From the NCBI RefSeq assembly GCF_901933205.1, contig NC_044590.1, positions 7,517,501 to 7,581,500 on the forward strand: DNA of 64,000 bases, read 5' to 3'. Position numbers and translations under genes: made by a program. Shown here piece after piece: positions 48,501 to 61,800 of the stretch. Source of the stretch: Camarhynchus parvulus (Eukaryota; Chordata; Aves; Passeriformes; Thraupidae). Position 1 is the first letter of the stretch, and each line of letters opens with the position of its first letter. A model generated the notes under the pieces. It was not told the origin of the DNA, did not search any database, and saw only the letters and a program-made list of their open reading frames with translations.

Positions 48501-51500
48501 CTTTTCATCCAGAGGTATCGCAGCATTTCTGCTGATGGGATTTACACCCAGCCCTGCTGTGCTCTCAGACATCCCAGAGCGGGGTTTGCTCAGGAAACAC
48601 AAACACTGGAGAAGGGAAATGTTCCCACGGAGCACCCCCAGCGCAGCCCCCCGGGCCGGGACTGGGCTGGGCTGGGCTCTCACAGCCAGGGCTGGGTGCA
48701 GCCGCCGGGCAGGGGCTCAGCCCCGCCAGCTCAGAGCAAAGCGAGAGGAAACTATTCCTCAGGCAGGAGCTATTTTGGGGCTGAAGCACCATGCTGAGTC
48801 AACCCGGCCAGAATTCAAAGTAAAACTGCACCCAAGTTTCCTTGCAGAGTAAAACTCTCCTATTTCCATCCCAAAAGCTCTGGTGACAAAACAAAACCCA
48901 GCACCTCCCAGCTTCGCCCTACACCTCGGTGCCCCAGCAGCCCCAAGGCCATGCTACAGCCGGGCAGTCCCGGGCTGGCTTTGCAGGGGAAGAAGCCACG
49001 GGCACAGCCCAGAGGAGCCTCCCGGGCCAGGCACAGGCTGGCAGAGGCTCCTCTGGGCTGGATCCCAGCCCCAGAGCTGCAGAAAGAGGGCAAAGGTGCT
49101 GTGGTGCTCGCAGAGGCACGTGGCAGTGCCACCCCAGCAGCCCCAGCACATTCCAAACTGGGGCCGGACCTGTCAAGGCAGGCACTGCCAGAGCTGTCCC
49201 TCGGTTTGGGACAGCAAAGCCACCGAGGTCACGTCCTGCCTTTCATAAGAAAGAGGGTAGGAAAAATAGAGTGAAATTAGAGCTGTATTTTTGCAGTAGC
49301 CGTGCTGGCAGAGCCCCGTTCAGGTGCTGGAGTCCAGGGAGATGATGTGGGCTGTGGAGGCAGCAGGAGGAGGAGGAGGAGGCAGGCTCCTGTGTCTGCC
49401 CAGCTCACGGCAGCGCTGGCTCTTGCCCAAAGGACGCCGTGAACTCAGCCCAGCCTCCCCGGGAGGAGAAACTGTGTCACCACCGTGAGTTCACGAGTAT
49501 TTTTGGTGACCGGCCTGTGGGCGAGGCCTGGCAGGGGCCCAGCCGGGGCTGTGCTCCGGGGAGGAGAGGGAACAGCGGTGGCACCGCTGCCTCGGCTGCC
49601 GGCCAGGCTGTGCGGGACCGGGCGGTGCGAGGCCGGGCGGTGCGGGGCCGGGCGGTGCGGGGCCGGGCTGGGCGGCACCGCTCCGATAGCGGCTCTGGAG
49701 CTGGCTCGGTGCAGGTGGCTTGGCCGTGGCTGCAGCTCGGAGGGGCCGGCAGGGATCACACTGTCCCAGGCTCGGCGCTTTGGCCACTGAGGTCATCCCT
49801 AACGCCGGGATGTTTGCAGCAACGCCTGAGGCTGCTCACACCTACCGGGCTCCGGGGCTCACGGCCGGGCTCTGCTCATCCCCGTGCGTGGCTGCAGGGG
49901 CTCAGCAGCGCTGCTGGCAGGAGACAGGAGCGGCTGCATCTGAGAACAGACCCCTGGCACCAGGGCAAGCACCCCTGTGCTCTGCTGGCCCCCACAGGGC
50001 GAGTCTGTCCCTTCCCAAACAGTGAGACACACGCCTGAGCTCCCCGCAGCTGGGCTACCCTGTGCCCTCAGTACCTGATAAACTACATGGGAATGTTCCA
50101 GACTGGGACAGCCGAGATCCAGGCAGCTGCCACAGGGCAGGGGGCTTGGAGCAGGTGCCCTTGGTGCAGCCTCCATGGCATGGGGCTGTTGTGTTGTGAG
50201 GTCTCCAGGAAGAGGTGAGAGATGAGAATCTGACTTTAGGCTCTCAGAAGGCTGATATATTATTATATATTATTATATATTATTATATCATAATCTGATA
50301 TATCATATCATATATTGTATCATATATATCATATATATCATATCAAAAGAAATTATATACTAAAACTATACTAAAGAAAGAGAAAGGATATAGACAAAAG
50401 GCTGGAAAAGAATGAATAATAAAAACCCGTGATTGACCAGAGTCCCGACACAGCTGGACTGGGATTGGTCATTAACTAAAAACAATTCACATGGAATCAA
50501 TCAAAGATGCACCTGTAGGTAAGCAACCTCCAGACTACATTCGAAGCAACCAGCTAATTATTGCTGACATTTCTTTTCTGAGGCTTCTCAGGAGAAAAAT
50601 CCGAGTGAAGGGATTTTTCAGAAAATATCATGGTGACACGGGGCTCCAGGGGCTCTGGAGCACTGGGAGGACTGACCTGCTCCTTCCTGACAGGGCCCTG
50701 TCCCAGTGAGACATCAGGAACCCAGTCGCACTTTGCCATGAGTGACTGCCCCGAGGAGTCGTGCTGGAGTGCCGTGGTGCAGCAGCAGGACGGGGAGTCC
50801 CTCTCTGTGTCCCTCTGCTCCCCACCCGACGCCCGCATCGGCCGCTACAGACTGACCCTGGAGACCTGCACTGACTACCAGGGCTCCAGCTACCAGATCG
50901 GGGACTTCATCCTGCTCTTCAACCCCTGGCACCCAGGTGAGGCTTTCAGCTCTCTGAGTCCCGGGGTTCCAGGGCTCAGGCAAGCACAAGATGCTCCCCA
51001 GGCTTCCCCCCGGCACAGGTCTCATCCCAGTGCAGATCCAGGTGTCCCAAGCCCTGGTCTGAAGGCAGGTTTAAGCAGAAAGCCTCACTTTGCTTCAGTC
51101 TCCACACAATCCCTGCAGTGGGTCGGGGCCAGGAGCACCATCCCCACCCTACAACACCCAGAGCCCCTTTGCCACCACCCCAAACACCCAATGGCCTGTC
51201 CAGGCTGCCCCCAGCATGGTGGGAGTTCACCACTGTGCTGCTGGTGTGAAGCCCTGGGCAGTCCCTGGCACCAGCTCCTGGCCAGGCAGGGCACAGGGGA
51301 AAACCCTCTAAATGTCCCTAATTGCCCCCAGTTGTCCCTAATTGCCCCCACCAGGCCCATTCTCACCCAGCCTCACCCAGGCACCCAGCTGTGGACTCAG
51401 TGACATGGATATCAGTGGCCTGGTGAAATTTGGGCAGCCGGACCCAGAGGAGAGGTTCGATTCAGTGCTGTAAGGTTCAACAGCCCTGGGATTTTCCTCT

Positions 51501-54500
51501 CTCCACGTCCTTCCCCTGCCTTTGGACTGGCTGATTTCCTGGATCTCAAGTGTCCCACGCTGGATCTGCAGAGATAAGGGGCCATAGGAAGCTCTGCTCA
51601 GCCAGGGCTGTGCTGAGCACTGAGGGTGGACATGTGGGGTTTCCTTCTGCAAACATTTCCAGTCAATGTTGATTTCCACAGCAGTAGCTGCTGTGAGAGA
51701 AATGGCTTTGGCTGTGCTGAGCCAGCACTCCCACTCCCACTGCTCACTGCACCCCCAGGGAGGTCTCCCCTGCTGAGAAGATCCATCTCCATTAAATAAA
51801 AGGGAGGAAAGACAGAGACATGAGAAAGAATGGAGAGCAAACCACAGACCCGCTGAAGTTTTCCCATCACTTTAAATCAACCTGGGCTGAAATTTCCCAG
51901 CAGCTGTTTGAGGCATGAGCAGTTCCAGCCCCATGTGCCTCATTTCCCACTGGATCCATCCACAGGGAGGGGGTCAGGCAGCTGGTTGTGCAGGGCAGGG
52001 CCCTGTCCCCATCTCTCGCTGTCCCCACAGAGGACACGGTTTTCATGCGTGACGAGAACGAGCGCCGTGAGTACGTCCTGTCCCAGGACGGGCTGATCTT
52101 CCAGGGCACCTGTGATTACATCTACTCCATCCCCTGGAACTTCGGCCAGGTGAGCAGGCCAGGCCCCCTGGGACCCTTGGGACCTCTGGCCATGCAGCTC
52201 TGGTGCTGCAGGACACAGGGACCGGTGCCACGTGTGTGCCCCTCACCAACATGCGCCCCAAATGCTGTCAGCACCTTGGAGTCCAGCCATGGGTCAAAGA
52301 ACCCGGAATCTCATTTCCAAGAGGGAATGTGCTGACTTCAAAGCGTGGCAAGGCAAGGGGAGTGTTTCCCCCTGGCTCCTGGGGGCCCCACAGCCATGTG
52401 TCCCTAATCTGGGCGGCCCTGCTGTGCTGGGAGCTGGTGCCTGATAATGAATTCCTGGGCACTGTGCCAGGGGTGCCGATAAGGCAGTGCTCACACCCTG
52501 AGCTGCACCCCCAGGGCACAGGGCTCGCTCAGCCACCCTCCCTGAGCAAAGGGCTGGGGGCCCGCAGCAGTGGGGGTGCCCATGGCCTCCACAGGATCCA
52601 CGCCTCAATTCATGGAAGGGCTGTGACTCAGCCCTGATGGGAAATAGATTTTCCAGGAAGTCAGGTCCCTGCCCTGACCCCTGTGCAGTCACAGGAAACC
52701 AGATCCAGCCCCAGGACGTAGGCAGGAGATCACCCACAGGCTTCTCAGGCTGAGTGGGGACAGTGGGCACATCACTCAGTGGGTGCTGGCTGGGGAGGGG
52801 ACCCTGAGGAGGTGTGACCCCTGTACCCAGCAGTTCTGCTGGCAGGCCAGAGAGGGAGGACAGAGGTGGCAGAGCCTGTGTGGGGACCTCACACAACCTT
52901 TTCTCCCTGCTCTCCACCAGTTTGAGGATGAAGTCTTGGCCATCTGCCTCAAGATGCTGGACATAAACCCCAAACACCTGAGGGACCAGAACCGGGACTG
53001 CTCCCGCCGCAATGACCCCGTGTACATTGGCAGGGTGGTGAGCGCCATGGTGAGTCTGGGGTGCACCCTGTCCCCAGCCCCCCTCATTGCCTGGGCTGCA
53101 AACACCCCCCAGCTACAGCTGTGGCAGACAGCATTTGCCACACCCCCCCAGTTTCACGCCATTTTCCTTCTCTGGGATTTTTCCTCTCTCTTTTACATCC
53201 TTTCCCTGTTCCTACTCCTATAGTGTAAGAGCTTTTTTAGAGGAAACAAAAAGCAGGAGTGGGCACAGATCCTTTCAGGGGTAATCACTCCCAAATTCCC
53301 AGGCAGGAGGATGTGTTTCTAAAATTCATCCTGGATTAGCACCATGTCCACCTGCATCCCAGTGAGCTCTTGCATGGATACAGGATATTAATGTGGGTGC
53401 CAGTGCATGTGAACGGGGCAAAGGCTTTTCCCCTCCCTCCCCAGGCTGTTCCTGCCCCTCCATCCTTCCCCTTTTCTCTGGCCACAGGTGAACTGCAATG
53501 ACGAGGACCGGGGGGTGCTGTTTGGGCGGTGGGACGATCGCTACGAGGATGGGATGAGCCCCATGGCCTGGATTGGGAGCGTGGACATTCTCAAGAGGTG
53601 GAAGAATTTTGGGTGCCAGCCAGTCAAGTATGGCCAGTGCTGGGTCTTTGCTGCTGTGGCTTGCACTGGTGAGAGCAGATTCCTCTGGTGTCTCCTTCTC
53701 CACAGGACAGGGTCACCCATCTCCCCCCATCTCCCACCCCGGCCCCTGCCCCTCATCCACTCCTGGTGCTGCATCCAGAGGGAAGAGCTGCAATCAGCCT
53801 GCAACGATTCCTTTGCAATTAGATATTACTCTAGTTTGTCAGGAAATAGAGGGAAAAATTGTACAAAAGGGCTCTGGTTTTTCAATCAGCACTGCCTCCC
53901 AGGCCAGGCAGCGAGGGAGGAACTGAGGCAGGCCAGGGTGAGGGAAGTGGCTTTAAGGCCAAGTTTGCAATAAAGTCATGAATCCACTAAGATCAAAATA
54001 ATGTCATGGCCACCAGGGCAATCCGACTGGGGAAAAACAAGAGAAAAATTCCAGACTTGCTGCTGCTGGGAAACACTCACATATGCTCGTGCAGCTTTGC
54101 CCCAAGAAAAACGCTGCCTGTGAGAGCACTGATGTGTCACAGACAGAAAAGACCCTTTTTAGAGAAGAGAAATAGCAAAAAACTAAAGTGGGTTTTCAGT
54201 GACTCGCAGAGGTTTATAGCCTTCCTTTGAAGCACTGTAACTGCCTCCCTGCTCCCTGGGGAGCTCCCTGTGCAGTGAAAGACAGCTGGGAGATGAAATC
54301 TGGGGTTCAGCACGACTGCCCACACTCTGCCTCCAAAGCTCTCACAGACGCTTTTTGTGCCTTTTTTTGCTGCAATATCAAACCTGTCAGGCTGTCAGAG
54401 GAGGTGCCACCCAGCCAGCTTGTCTGTGCACCGTGGCTGAGGGAACTGGCTTCTCCTGGGGAGCAGTCCCCAGGCAGCCCTTTCACAGGCAAAGGGAAGG

Positions 54501-57500
54501 GCAGGAGTTGTTCAAACCTGAGGCTCCACGGGACCTGAGCTGTGCAAACCTGGGGCTCTGTGGGATGGGAGTGGAGCAAACCTGGCCCTGTCTCACCCTG
54601 CCCTGCTCCCCACAGTCATGAGGTGCCTGGGGATCCCCAGCCGGGTGGTGACCAACTACAACTCAGCCCATGACACCAACGCCAACCTGACCATCGACCG
54701 CTACATCAACGAGCGGGGCCAGCAGGAGAGGCAATCCTGGGACAAGATCTGGTGAGCAGCACAGCAGGACCTCAGCCTGCCCACCCCTGGGCTACTTCTG
54801 CCCCATCCCCAGAGCCTGGCCAGTGCTGGGGGAGGCTGAGACTCCTACACACTGGTTTCCCTCTCAGGAACTTCCACTGCTGGGTGGAGTCGTGGATGAC
54901 CCGTCCAGACCTGGGAGCTGTCTATGACGGGTGGCAGGTGCTGGACCCGACCCCTCAGGAGAAGAGTGAAGGTACAACGTGCTCCACACAGAAGCTCCAT
55001 CCTCCTCACACCCTGGCACTGCTGGGTCACCCCACCACAGCCACCCCTTGTGGCTGAGCCCTGGAGTGGTGACAGTGGCTCTGCTCCGTGCAGGAGTTTA
55101 CTGCTGCGGGCCAGCCCCTGTCAAAGCCATCAAAGAGGGTGACATGCTGCTCAAGTACGACATCCCCTTCATCTTCGCCGAGGTGAACGCCGACGTGGTG
55201 TACTGGGTGGTGCAGGGTGACGGGATGCAGAAGCAGAGCATCCGTTCCTCAGACGTGGGGAAGTTCATCAGCACCAAGAGCATAGGCAGGGACAGCCGGG
55301 AGGACATCACCCACAACTACAAATACCCAGAGGGTATGGGGGATTGCAGGGGCAGACTCCAGGGAGGGATGTTGCTGCTGGGAAACAGCTGCAGCAGGAG
55401 GGCTGCAGGGCTCAGGGCAGAGCAGCCCAGGCCAGGCCCTCCCTGCACTCCAGGGAATCACAGGGATTTTGTGACCTGCAGGGTCTGAGGAGGAGCGGGC
55501 AGTGTTTGAGAAGGCAGAGCATCAGAAGAAGTCCATTGGGGAGGAGGATGAGGGGCTGCACCTCAGGATCAAGGTGTCAGAGGGTGCCAACAAGGGCAGC
55601 GACTTCGATGTCTTTGCTGTGGTCAACAACAACACGGACGAGGAGCGTGTCTGCAGGGTGACACTGTGTGCCCGTGCCACCAGCCACAACGGCACCCTCG
55701 GGCCCCAGTGCGGCCTCACTGACCCGGTGGACATCGACATTGAGCCCAGGGCAGGTAAGGGACCCACTGATGGTGAAGGAGATGCTTCACCAGGGCTGGG
55801 GTCAGCTCAGCCTGTGTTCTGCTGCTCAGTAGGCAGTGCCACTTTGGGGCATCCTCCTTAGCTAACTACCACTGTGGATTTTTAATCTTTGTGAGAGATT
55901 GAGGAAATTGCTCAGGCAGAGGCTGGAAAAGCATTTGGAGCTGGACAAGCCACTGCTGCTGTAGCTGTTTTGCCAAGGGAGCAGGCTGGGCACACCCAGC
56001 TGCCATCCCAGGCACTCTGTGGCACTTGTCTGCATCCCTCCTGCTTTCCCTCAGACTTTGGGCTAGGCTGGGCTCTCTGGTGGGATCTTCCCACACCAGA
56101 GAGAGTGGAGCTGGCCCTGCTGAGCCCTGAGTGCGTGGTCCCAGGCTGGAGGAAGTGAGCAGCACTGGGTTTCCTGGCCAGCAGCGCTGAAGCTCTCGGT
56201 GTCTCCGTGGGTGGGCCTTGGGCTGCAGAGCTGTCCTGGCACGGCCCCCGACCCTCCCTCGCCCTTGTCACACACATGAACATCACCATCTGGTCCTTAA
56301 ACACGAGTTTGGGCTTACGTGAGTTTGCAGAGACCCTTCAGGGCTTGGAAAGGCCACACATCTGCTGTCCTGGAACAGGGAAATGTTTACCCCACGCCGA
56401 GCCCTGCTCCTCACCAGCCCTCTTGCAAACGCAGCGCTCGGCGCTCTGCCAGGTGTTGAGCTGCTTTACAGGAATGAGGAATGTGCTGGCCCTTGCCACC
56501 ATGGAGGGGAGAGGGATGTGCCTCTGCTCATGCTGGCAGAAGCACCAGCTGGTACTTGGAGCCTTTTGCAGGGCTGGATGGGGAGTGGGGACGTGTGCTG
56601 TGGCCTTTGGGGCACTTAACATTCCTGTGCAAAAGTTAACCCAACACCATTCCTTCTGAAACATTAATTATGAGCTCCTGAAACTTCTACCCTCAGCTCC
56701 TGCCTCAGAATACAGACCCCAGGACTTCCCAGGCTGCATTCTTTAGGGCACCCCAGCACTTTGTGCCAGTATAGGAAGCCAGGCTTGTTCCTCTCCCCAC
56801 AGTCTCAGCTGACGTACGGCACTTCAGATCTTGCCTCATGAATGTCAGGATCCCTTTCTCATGGTCACAGCCACTCTGGGCTCCTTGTTCCAGGCAGTTC
56901 TGCAGCTGGTTGCTTTCAGCCTCCTTCCATGTCCTTCCCCTGGACCGCCCCATCCCTGAAGGACTTTCAGATGAACAAGGCTGAGGGCTGAGTGAGGGCA
57001 GCTGCCAGGGACCAGGCTGCCTCCCATTGCCACACTGGCTGCCAAGGGCTGGCACTCTGGACCCCTGGTGCAGGCATCACCCTGGAGCCTTGCCCTAGGA
57101 CAAGGCTCCTTCCCATCCCCACACCCTGAACATCCCTTCTGGCACTCAGCACTGGAACCCCAGCCCTGCAGGAACCCCAGCCCCCCCATCCTTGCAAAGC
57201 ACCTGGAGAAGCTCCTGGGGAGCCCAAACCATGCCAGCAGCAGCTGGGTGCCAGCGCAGGACTGTGGGTTCTGGGCTGGAGATGCCATGGGTGCTGACCC
57301 ATCTCTGCTGCCCTTCCAGAGAAGAGGGTGCCCCTGCGCATCCTGTACGAAGAGTACAGGGACAAACTGACCCAGGACAACCTCATCAAGGTGGTGGCTC
57401 TCCTGAATGATCACCAGACTGGCGACATCCTTGTGGCTGTCAGGGACATTTATGTTGAGAATCCACCGATCAAGATCAGGGTAAGGATCCAAAGTCCCAT

Positions 57501-58268
57501 CCCAGGCAGGTTTGAGGGGAGTGAGTTGCTGTGAACCCTGGGGGCTACCCCAGGGCTTGGGCAGCAGGTCCTGCTTCACTGAGCAGGGCTGCATCCCCTG
57601 GGACCTGCATCCCTAAGGTCCTGCCTCAGCCCCGGGGCAAGGGGAGCACCAGGGGTGCTTGGGGTCCAACCTCTCCTACTTGCAGATTTTAGGGGAGCCA
57701 ATGCAGAATCGGAAGCTGGTGGCCGAGATCAGCCTGGTGAACCCTCTCACCGTGCCCCTGAACGGCTGTGTGTTCGTGGTGGAGGGCACCGGCCTCACCC
57801 AGGGGCAGCTGGTCAAGGAGCTGTAAGAGCTTTTCCCCCTTCACCTGGCTGGGATGTTGGGAGTGGTGTGGGGGTGGATTTCTGTGTGTGGAGCTCCCAG
57901 GGAGGGCAGCCATGGGGCACAGCAGGAGCCAGGGCTCTGCTGGCCCCTGTGGACTCAGAGTATCCCGACCCTACACCTCGCTGGGGAAGAGGTTCGGCCT
58001 CCCTGCAGAGGTCTTTGCTTGCCAAAGGCCCAGCACTGTCCTGCGGGCCCTGGGAGGGTGACAAGGGGCTCTGAGGGTGACAGGCCACAGTGACTCCCTG
58101 CCCTCCCACAGTGAGGAGCCGGTGGAGCCGCAGGCAGAGGCCAAATTCCGAATGGATCTGATGCCGCGGCTGTCGGGGCTGCAGAAGCTGATGGTGGACT
58201 TTGAGAGCGACCAGCTGACGGGGGTCAAGGGCTACCGCAACGTCATCATCGCACCCCAGCCCCTGTGA
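45524..58268 (+). CDS. TGM2: TGM2, tissue transglutaminase
   Basis: Calcium-dependent protein-glutamine gamma-glutamyltransferase (crosslinking, deamidation) that also binds GTP. Exons: 45524-45533, 47935-48114, 50694-50936, 52031-52149, 52921-53049, 53488-53668, 54616-54751, 54868-54971, 55094-55333, 55482-55754, 57320-57480, 57686-57822, 58112-58268; total 2070 bases, 689 aa, versus 687 in human. All introns are GT-AG. The N-terminal beta-sandwich starts MAEDLVLETW. The core has the catalytic triad C278 (YGQCWVF), H336 (NFHCWVESW) and D359 (LDPTPQE), with W242 for the transition state. The redox cysteines are present (C230; vicinal C371-C372 in YCCGP). Two C-terminal beta-barrels follow, with R580 and Y583 of the guanine pocket (RDIY). 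Positions 173-174 are Asp-Tyr, not Lys-Phe as in human. The first intron is 2.4 kb and the second 2.6 kb; the second holds a solo LTR. Confidence 0.97.
46180..46490 (-). mobile_element. CR1 LINE 3' fragment in TGM2 intron 1
   Basis: Reverse complement of a CR1 3' end: the plus strand starts 'acagaatcacagaattaac', then 'ttggaaaagacctttaagag', 'cctccagggacagaggctcc' and 'gtgtcctcttgtcctg'. About 310 bases, 5'-truncated. Confidence 0.88.
49610..49669. repeat. 15-bp GC-rich tandem repeat in TGM2 intron 2
   Basis: Four copies of a 15-base unit close to GTGCGGGGCCGGGCG. It sits in a CpG-rich part of intron 2 (about 49500-49720). Confidence 0.9.
50192..50638 (-). mobile_element. Solo LTR of an endogenous retrovirus in TGM2 intron 2
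   Basis: On the minus strand it starts TGTCACC, then has paired 'gaaaaatccc' and 'ctcctgagaagcctcag' blocks, an AT-rich middle with AATAAA-type sequence, and ends '...acctcacaaca'. This is the layout of a common passerine ERVL-type LTR that I recognise by pattern. An AT microsatellite (50258-50345) has expanded inside it. No internal retroviral genes are present. Its edge lies about 55 bases before TGM2 exon 3. Confidence 0.72.
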
Positions 58269-58885
58269 GCTGCTGCCCTGGCCCCCCAGCTGCAGGAACC
58301 CTGCCTCGCTGGCCCCCACCTGCTTCAGCCCCAGATGTCCCAGGAGGGCGACTGCCAGAGCCCAGCCTGACCCCGACACGTGGCACCGATGCCACCCACG
58401 CTCCTCCTGGGAGCACAGGCAGGATAAAAGGGCTGGGGAGGTCTGGGGGCTGCCGTGGCAGTCACTCACTTCACTGCTGTTCTCAGTCTGTGGGGTGGGA
58501 ACGTCCCTGTGCTGTCTGTGCCCCAGCACTGGGCACACCAGGACCCCCTGTGCCAGCCCCTCCTCTGTGCAGTGCTGGCAGCCCCAGCCCACAGAGCCAT
58601 TTCCATAGAGGCAGCAGCAGAACGACCCCTCCAGCCCCTGCCATCATCATCCTCTGACTGCAGCTCCATAGAGAGAGATTTTATACTGTGAGCACAAAGC
58701 TGTTTATGCACCATATACCTATAAAACAAATCTATAAATACTTACTGCAAAATAACCTGCTTGGGTACAGCCGGGCATTGGCTTTGATAACCATCCTGCC
58801 ACTGCAGACACTGCAGGGAGGGATGGGACATTACCTTGATATAAATCAACTATGGAAACACTGAATAAAAACTTTATTTTTCACT
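58269..58885 (+). terminator. TGM2 3' UTR and polyadenylation signal
   Basis: The stretch after the TGM2 stop has no further coding signal. AATAAA at 58864-58869 lies about 600 bases on and is followed by a T-rich sequence, so the transcript should end near 58885. Confidence 0.75.
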
Positions 58886-58889
58886 TTAA

Positions 58890-61800
58890 AAGCCAGACCT
58901 GGCTCTTCTTGCCCTTCCTCTCCCCACAGCAGGACCTAGCAACTCCTTGCCCACCATCCCTGTGGGTGGGGGGTGAGTTCTCCCAGCCCAGCACTGAGGT
59001 GGGGGGGGTCATTGCCATGGCTGGCACTGCAGCCACAATGGCCTCATATTGGCCGCCCCTTCTGCCCCAAATCAGCTTGGTCTGGTGTTCTCAGGGTGCT
59101 CTACACAGCCCCCAAGACATCTTCCCAGGAAATTTCTCCTCTCTCAGGCATGGCTCCATACTGTGCTCAGGGAACTGGAGAGAGAACACTACAAGTAGTC
59201 AAACCAACAGGTCTTGCACACTGAGCCAGGCTCTGGGCAGGGCTGTCCACCCAGGCTGGGGCAGGTGAAGGGCAGCTGGATCCTGCACAGGGATTTGGGA
59301 GGAGAGTGGGGATTTGTCTCACACCTGGAACCAGGGTCAAGGCTCTGCTGAAGACAAACACTTTCCAGGCCAGAACGGCCCACCCACGTGCTCCCCACAA
59401 ACAGGGTGGGAGCCTCCCTGCTCCTATAAACAAACACCATGGAAACCATCACAGAGCCGGTGGTGTCTGACTGAGGGTCCCACAGTCACCACAGCCCCAG
59501 CAGAGGGGACAGTCTGTGGGACAGGAGACTGGTCCCAGTCACCCTGACATTGTGGGCTCTCCCATCCCAGCTGTGACTCAGGCTGGATGGACAGCTGGGA
59601 GTGTTTCCCATCAAGGACTGCACGTTCTCCAGCTTTCCTTTCTGTTTATCTTTAGGATGAGATAAAATCTCCATGCACAGTGCTGCACACACAGCTGCTG
59701 CTTCCCCAAGCCAGGTTGGGGTTCATGGCCAGAACTCCCCAAACCCTGGCTCTGCTTCCATGGGAGGCCAAGGACCCATCTCAGCTCCAGCCCCAGCTCC
59801 TGCTCCCAGCACAGAACTCAGTGGGCACAGCAGAGCTCAGTCCCCAGTGCAGCAGCAGATTGTTTGGCCAATAAAAAAGCCTTTCAAGAAACCCCCCCAG
59901 GAGAACACAATCCATCTCCCCTTACTCTTTGGAACTTTAACCACCACACCACCCTGTCCTGCTTTGCTCAAACACAACCCAAAAAGGCAGCTGGAGGCTG
60001 GGACCCCCGTGGGGTAGAGTGGGGACAGAGGTGGGGCCTGGCACAGGGAGGGATAAGGATTTGCTCTCCCAAGGGACAGAGTGCCCACCCTGTGGCATGG
60101 GGACAGGGCAAGAGCTGCAGGAGGGAGAGGGATGGGGGTTCTCACCTGCATTCAGGGCAAGGGGTGGGGGCCATGCCAGCCCCAACTCTGCAGCACCAAC
60201 CCCCCAGACACCAGTGCCAAGAGCACATGGAGCCCCAAAGAATCCTGAAGGAGTTAACAGCAGGAACCAGCGCTGCCTTCCCTGTCAGGAACATTCCTCA
60301 GCCCAGCAATGATGCACGGCCCCTCTTTAGAGCATTTGTTACTGGGCCCTGCTGAGCCAGGCCTCCAGCTGCTCAGCGCCTGGGTTAAAAATAACCAGCA
60401 GCTCTGCTGCTTCAGAGCTGGGTCCTGATAAAATAAACATTAGAACAGCTCTTGCTGAAGGTCACTCCCATCCATCTGAGCCTCGGCAGAGCAAGGCTGC
60501 TCCAAGAAGGGAAGGCTGTTCTGAGAAGGGAACAGACTCCAAATGCTGCAATTACGGTTTAGCAGCAGGGGTTGGCTCTCAGGGCTGGGTTTTCTTTCAA
60601 AATCCACAGAGCTGAGGTCGACTTCCCTGCACCCAATCCAGATCACCAACATGGCACCACACTGCATCCATCTCCCTGTGCTCCTCCTGGATCACCAATG
60701 TGGTACCACCCTGCATCCATCTCCCTGTGCCTAATCCAGGTCACCACCGTGGTACCACCCTGCATCCATCTCCCTGTGCCTAATCCAGATCACCAACGTG
60801 GCACCACATTGCCTCCATCTCCCTGTGCCCCTCCTGCATCACTGGCACAGTTCTGGGCTGCATCCATCAGACTCTTTGGCACTCTCACCATGTAAGCAAT
60901 AAATTATAAATTAAATATTTCCAGTATCCATTGTGTGGGAGGGTTTGTAATACAGTGCTAGTCCAAGTGCCAAAGCCAGGCAGGAGCATTCTTGGAGAGG
61001 AGAGGTTCTGGATGTATCTCGGCTTGCTGGAGATGCTGACTTGCCAAGAATTGATTGTAAACTCATTTTAGACTTGATGACCTTTAACTTACCTTCATTG
61101 ATGAATCAAAACTAGAACAAACTCCCATAAATCAGAGCTTTCACAAGAACAAATCTGTGGGATTTCCAAATGGTACTGCCTCTCCAACGGTCTCCCTCGT
61201 CCTTCACAAACACAGAACACTCTCCTTGGTGCAACGAGACAACTGAGGCACCATCAAACAGCAAGAGAGACAAAAAAACCCCAGTGCAGGAGGTCCCTCA
61301 TGGGAAACCATCCCCTCTTCCACAGCCACAGAAGGTACAGGAGACACTATGGAGAGATGCCTTTTCCAGCATGGCCAACTCCAACAGCCTCTCTGTGCCT
61401 GCCTGATCCCTGATGCAGCTTCCCCTGTCCTGCCCCTCATGGTGGGCTGTGCTCACACACAAACCAGTAAGGACTGGTCAGCTGGGCACTGGAAGCAGAG
61501 GGATGTGCTGTCAGCTCCTCGTCCCTTCCCAGAACAAGACAAGCCTTGTCTTTTCCCAGAAACACAAAGCAAGACTTGACTTTTCCTGGAAAGACAAAAT
61601 GAGATTTGTGTCTTCCCAGAAAGAAGTGACAAGACCCTAAATCTGTGAATGATTCACTACTATCAGTTATCACACAGATTTGCTCCGTCAGCAGCAGTGC
61701 AATGCTTGGCCACCATGCCCCAGCCAAGCTGCAAACCATCACATCCTTGTGCCAAGGGAAAACACTGGGACATGGATTTGCAACCCCTGTCCAGAATCCA

